Shown: one piece after another, positions 60,229-64,000 of the stretch
Layout of the letters: every line of letters starts with the position of its first letter
Position numbering within the stretch: position 1 is the stretch's first letter
Source of the DNA: Ignavibacteriae bacterium HGW-Ignavibacteriae-3
Lineage (GTDB): Bacteria; Bacteroidota; Ignavibacteria; Ignavibacteriales; Melioribacteraceae
Length of the DNA stretch: 64,000 nucleotides
Direction of reading: 5' to 3'
Assembly (NCBI GenBank): GCA_002839795.1
Contig: PGYS01000006.1
Location: 1-64,000, forward strand
The notes under the pieces: model-generated
Databases searched by the model: none
Seen by the model: the letters and a program-made list of their open reading frames with translations, nothing else
Told to the model about the DNA's origin: nothing
Position numbers and translations under genes: made by a program

Positions 60229-60999
60229 TTATCCGCACAAAACACTTCCCCCGTTTACATTTAATATTTCTCCGTTAACATGCCTTGCAAGATCTGAGGC
60301 AAGAAATAAAACGGGTCCTGCAATATCCTCCGCGGTTGCTATGCGTCCCACCGGAATCCCCTTCCTTACACTTTCTTTATAAGCTTCGTCTGAAAATACA
60401 TCACCGCACATTTCCGTATCTACCCATCCCGGGGCTACAGAATTTACAGTTATGTTAAACGGCGCAAGTTCCACAGCAAGAGATTTTGTAAATGAAATAA
60501 TTCCGCCTTTCGATGCCGCGTAATGAGAATGAAAAGCCTCTCCTCTTTGTCCGGCAGTTGAAGAGATCAAAATAATTCTTCCGAAATTATTCTTCTTCAT
60601 CTGAGCTGCAGCAGCTTTGCAAAACAAAAATGTAGAAGTCAGATTGGTTCTCATCATTTCATTCCATTGATCCAGAGTCATCTTATCTATCGGCCCCTCA
60701 TTCCATATTCCCGCATTATGAACAATGATATCGATTTTCCCAAAATCAATTGCGATCTTTTCCACTACTTCAAATATTTCTTTTTCCGATTCTATATTTA
60801 CGCAATAGCCTTTGGTCCTAGATTTTTTATTGGCGGCCGATTCCTCAATATTCTTTTCAAGGTCTTCTGCTTTGGTCTTTGAAGTTTTATAAGTAAACGC
60901 AACAGACGAGCCGGCAAGCGAGAATAATTTAACGCAAGCCTCACCTATTCCGCGGGAACCGCCGGTAATTAAAGTAACCTTATCAACCAGATCGATCAT
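60229..60999 (-). CDS. SDR-family 3-oxoacyl-ACP reductase-like
   Basis: TGGSRGIGEA, NAG, YAASKGGII, VNGGSVLCG. Confidence 0.92.
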   Translation of the reverse strand: MIDLVDKVTLITGGSRGIGEACVKLFSLAGSSVAFTYKTSKTKAEDLEKNIEESAANKKSRTKGYCVNIESEKEIFEVVEKIAIDFGKIDIIVHNAGIWNEGPIDKMTLDQWNEMMRTNLTSTFLFCKAAAAQMKKNNFGRIILISSTAGQRGEAFHSHYAASKGGIISFTKSLAVELAPFNITVNSVAPGWVDTEMCGDVFSDEAYKESVRKGIPVGRIATAEDIAGPVLFLASDLARHVNGEILNVNGGSVLCG

Positions 61000-61734
61000 T
61001 CAATACCTCACTTTAAATAAAAATAATCCTTTTGCTGGAATAGACTCTGCCGCCGCTTCCCTGTTTTTTTGATCAAGAACTTCCATGAGATACTTTTCAT
61101 CAAAATTATTTTCTGCCGCATGCAGCAGTGTCCCTACTATTGTACGAACCATCCCGTGCAGAAAACGATTTGCGGTAATATAAAATGTTGAAATGTCCTT
61201 TCCTTTTCTCCACCATATTTCTGAAATGTCGCATGTTTTATCATCTATCTCGTCATTCTTTTTGGAAAGGGATGAAAAGTCGTGTACGCCCAATAGTGAT
61301 TGGGATATTCTGTTTAATTCCTTAAAATTAATTTTGGTAACAGGCGGGTAATAATATGCGTACTTATAATAGAAAGGTGACTTGTTGTGATTGAACAGAT
61401 AAAGATAGCTTCTGCTTCTGGCATCGAATCTGGAATGAAATTTTTCATCAGCTTGTTTCATTTTAACAACGGAAATATCCTCCGGCAGGATTGAGTTAAG
61501 AGAGTATTGAAATTTATAAATGTCAATTTCAATTTCTGTCCTGAAATTTGCAACCTGGCCTAACGCATGAACACCTGAATCAGTTCTTCCCGAACCGATC
61601 AGATTTATCTTTTCTTTTGTTATAACTTCAATGGCATCAACAATTTTTTGCTGAACAGTTGGGGCATTCCTCTGAATCTGCCAGCCGGCATAATTTGTAC
61701 CGTCGTATTGAATGTCTATAATATAATTATACAT
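61000..61734 (-). CDS. truA: tRNA pseudouridine(38-40) synthase
   Basis: IQYDGTNYAGWQIQ, GSGRTDSGVHALGQVANF, RFLHGMVRTIVG. Confidence 0.96.
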   Translation of the reverse strand: MYNYIIDIQYDGTNYAGWQIQRNAPTVQQKIVDAIEVITKEKINLIGSGRTDSGVHALGQVANFRTEIEIDIYKFQYSLNSILPEDISVVKMKQADEKFHSRFDARSRSYLYLFNHNKSPFYYKYAYYYPPVTKINFKELNRISQSLLGVHDFSSLSKKNDEIDDKTCDISEIWWRKGKDISTFYITANRFLHGMVRTIVGTLLHAAENNFDEKYLMEVLDQKNREAAAESIPAKGLFLFKVRY

Positions 61735-62002
61735 CTTGTCCGGTTATAAAAATAATTCTTGTTTCAAAATAATATTTGTCGTTTATTATTTATGAAAAAA
61801 AATCTTGTCAGGTAACCAAGGCTAATATTCTTTTCTTCCCGGCTATAATATATACATTTCCTCTTTCTCTAAAAACATTTTGCAATCCCTGAATGCAGGG
61901 TCGTTAATTTTATTATTGATGCTAAGTTTTTGGTTTATTGTGTTTTGATAAACGCTGCACAACTTAATTAACTCATCTTAATAATAATTTCAAGGGAAAT
62001 GT

Positions 62003-64000
62003 ATGAGAAAAATTGTACTAATCCATTTCATCGCCCTCCTTCTTTTACCATGTATCCTGTTCGCACAAGGTAAATTTAAAGTAGAAGGCAAAATCTTAGA
62101 CGCAAAAACTTTGGAGCCGTTAGTTGGTGCCGTGGTTATGCTTCAATCAACTAAGGTTGGGACAGCAACTGATGCAGAGGGGAATTACTCCATCGAAATT
62201 CCTGGTGCTCAAAAAGGGGACATAATTACGCTCGATGTGAGTTATGTAGGGTACCGCAAAATTTCTATTCAAATCACTCTTGCCGGGAATTCGGTTATTC
62301 AAAATATTTCCCTAACAGAGGATGTTCTCCAGATGCAGACTGTTGTTGTTACCGGAACCGGAACCCAAGTAGAGAAGCAAAAACTTGGAAATACTATTGG
62401 GCATGTTTCCGCATCTGAAGTTGATAACAGTAAGGCGATTGATGTTATTTCCGCGATCCAGGGAAAAGTTGCGAATGTTGAAATTACACAAACAAGCGGA
62501 GAACCCGGTGCCTCCAGTTATATACGAATTAGAGGTGCTCACTCTATAACCGGCGGTACACAACCATTATTCGTTGTGGACGGATCACCTATTAATAATC
62601 AGGAAATAGGCGCAGGGGCTGTAGGAGGTGTAACCCAGCAAAATAGAGCAACCGATATTAATCCGAAAGATATCGAGTCGATCAGTATTTTAAAGGGGGC
62701 ATCGGCAGCAGCTCTTTACGGATCGCGAGCGCTTAACGGTGTTGTTCTCATAACAACAAAGAGCGGTAAACCGGGAAAAGCGAAAGTCAGTTATGATCTT
62801 TCCTATTCATTCGACGATATTACTAATGTTCAACCCCTTCAGCAGATGTACGGTCAGGGGAGCAACGGGACTGCAAGTAAAACTGCAAGTTCAACCTGGG
62901 GACCGCTATTAGCCCCGGGAACACCAACTTTTAATCATGAGAAGGATATGTTTCAAACCGGCCACAATACCGATAACAATATTACAATTTCGGGCGGTAA
63001 TGAGAGAACAACATATTATTTCTCGGCCGGTCGCACAGATGTTTTGGGAACTATTATTGGGAACAGCAGCTATGCGCGGAATTCTTTTCGGTTAAAAGCT
63101 TCCCAACTTGTAAACGATCAAATAAAAGTCACCGGAAATTTTCAATATAATGATGTCTCCGCCGATAGAATACAAAGAGGTTCCAATGTGAGCGGTTTAT
63201 TATTAGGCGCCTGGCGTACTCCTCCGGATTTTGATAATTCACAATATATTGATCCCGTCACAGGATTTCATAGATCATATAGAGTTCAATCTCCAACATC
63301 TCTAAAGACTTCGCGCGGTTATGATAATCCTTTCTTTGTTGCATTCGAGCACGTAAACAAATCTGAGGTTGGGAGAGCTTTCGGAAATATTAAGGTTGAT
63401 TATGATCCATATGACTGGCTGAACTTCAGCTATATTCTGGGTCATGACTATACAAATGATGAAAGAAGAACTGTTCTTCCGCCAAGCAGTTCGGCTCAAC
63501 CGGACGGTCTTGTTACGAGAGAAAAATTCAACACTCAGGAAACTGATGGTAATTTCACCGTTACCGCAAAAAACAAATTTGATTTTGCAGATCTTACTGC
63601 AACAATAATATTAGGCCAAAACCTAAATCAGAGAAAATACAACGCATACTCGGTTACCGGGACCAATATGGCAGTTTATGGTTTCAATCAATTGGATAAT
63701 ACTGCATCTTACACGCCCGATGAATATGAATCAGTCATAAGAAGCGAATCATATTGGGGAAATTTAACCGTAGAAATGTTCAACCAATTGTATATCACGG
63801 CAGGACTTCGTAATGACGGTTCCTCCACATTTGGCGAAAGCAAGAAGCGCCACTGGTATCCAAAATTCAGCGGTGCATGGGAATTTACCAAGCTTGATAT
63901 CTTTAAAGATTTTTCTTCATGGCTGAACTTCGGTAAACTGCGGACATCATACGGTGAAGCCGGACAAGAACCCGGAGTATATACTACCATAACTGCTTTC
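62003..64000 (+). CDS. SusC/RagA-family TonB-linked outer membrane protein, 3' truncated by window
   Basis: Own translation from ATG 62003: MRKIVLIHFIALLLLPCILFAQGKFKVEGKILDAKTLEPLVGAVV...ILKGASAAALYGSRALNGVVLITTKSG; open to the window end, absent from the ORF track. Confidence 0.92.
   Translation, partial: MRKIVLIHFIALLLLPCILFAQGKFKVEGKILDAKTLEPLVGAVVMLQSTKVGTATDAEGNYSIEIPGAQKGDIITLDVSYVGYRKISIQITLAGNSVIQNISLTEDVLQMQTVVVTGTGTQVEKQKLGNTIGHVSASEVDNSKAIDVISAIQGKVANVEITQTSGEPGASSYIRIRGAHSITGGTQPLFVVDGSPINNQEIGAGAVGGVTQQNRATDINPKDIESISILKGASAAALYGSRALNGVVLITTKSGKPGKAKVSYDLSYSFDDITNVQPLQQMYGQGSNGTASKTASSTWGPLLAPGTPTFNHEKDMFQTGHNTDNNITISGGNERTTYYFSAGRTDVLGTIIGNSSYARNSFRLKASQLVNDQIKVTGNFQYNDVSADRIQRGSNVSGLLLGAWRTPPDFDNSQYIDPVTGFHRSYRVQSPTSLKTSRGYDNPFFVAFEHVNKSEVGRAFGNIKVDYDPYDWLNFSYILGHDYTNDERRTVLPPSSSAQPDGLVTREKFNTQETDGNFTVTAKNKFDFADLTATIILGQNLNQRKYNAYSVTGTNMAVYGFNQLDNTASYTPDEYESVIRSESYWGNLTVEMFNQLYITAGLRNDGSSTFGESKKRHWYPKFSGAWEFTKLDIFKDFSSWLNFGKLRTSYGEAGQEPGVYTTITAF

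Noticed and set aside
62312-62563. Minus-strand ORFs at the 3' end (62312, 63302, 63709)
   Set aside because: Antisense to the clear SusC-like gene that runs off the window.

Overview
The window looks like a Bacteroidota/Ignavibacteria-type chromosome segment. This is inferred from gene content and from a TTTG-N19-TAnnTTTG promoter; taxonomy was not verified. Main content: an exopolysaccharide/rfbB block (0.2-4.1 kb); a near-complete minus-strand dcw cell-wall/division cluster, mraZ to ftsZ (5.0-21.0 kb); an intact tRNA-Thr(CGT) with two tandem ~165-bp units carrying 3'-half tRNA relics (21.5-22.0 kb); a 31-aa mS38/COX24-like ribosomal mini-gene missed by the ORF track; a copper cassette (AraC with HMA-like N-terminus, copZ, copA); an orphan Unstab_antitox-type gene flanked by dispersed repeats; a UvrD/PD-(D/E)XK fusion; a large two-sensor histidine kinase; a pyrR-pyrB-pyrC operon with what reads as a full PyrR attenuation leader; tRNA-Pro(CGG) followed by a mini GIY-YIG nuclease whose stop codon lies in a second, altered tRNA-Pro copy; and outer-membrane/TonB, M16 peptidase and housekeeping genes. 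The most unusual signal is shared by the tRNA-Thr and tRNA-Pro loci: tRNA relics whose T-loop is interrupted by a short hairpin-forming insertion, directly downstream of an intact tRNA, with a GIY-YIG nuclease ORF in between at one locus. This suggests a family of tRNA-targeting GIY-YIG mobile elements. All calls are by eye; no searches or folding were run.
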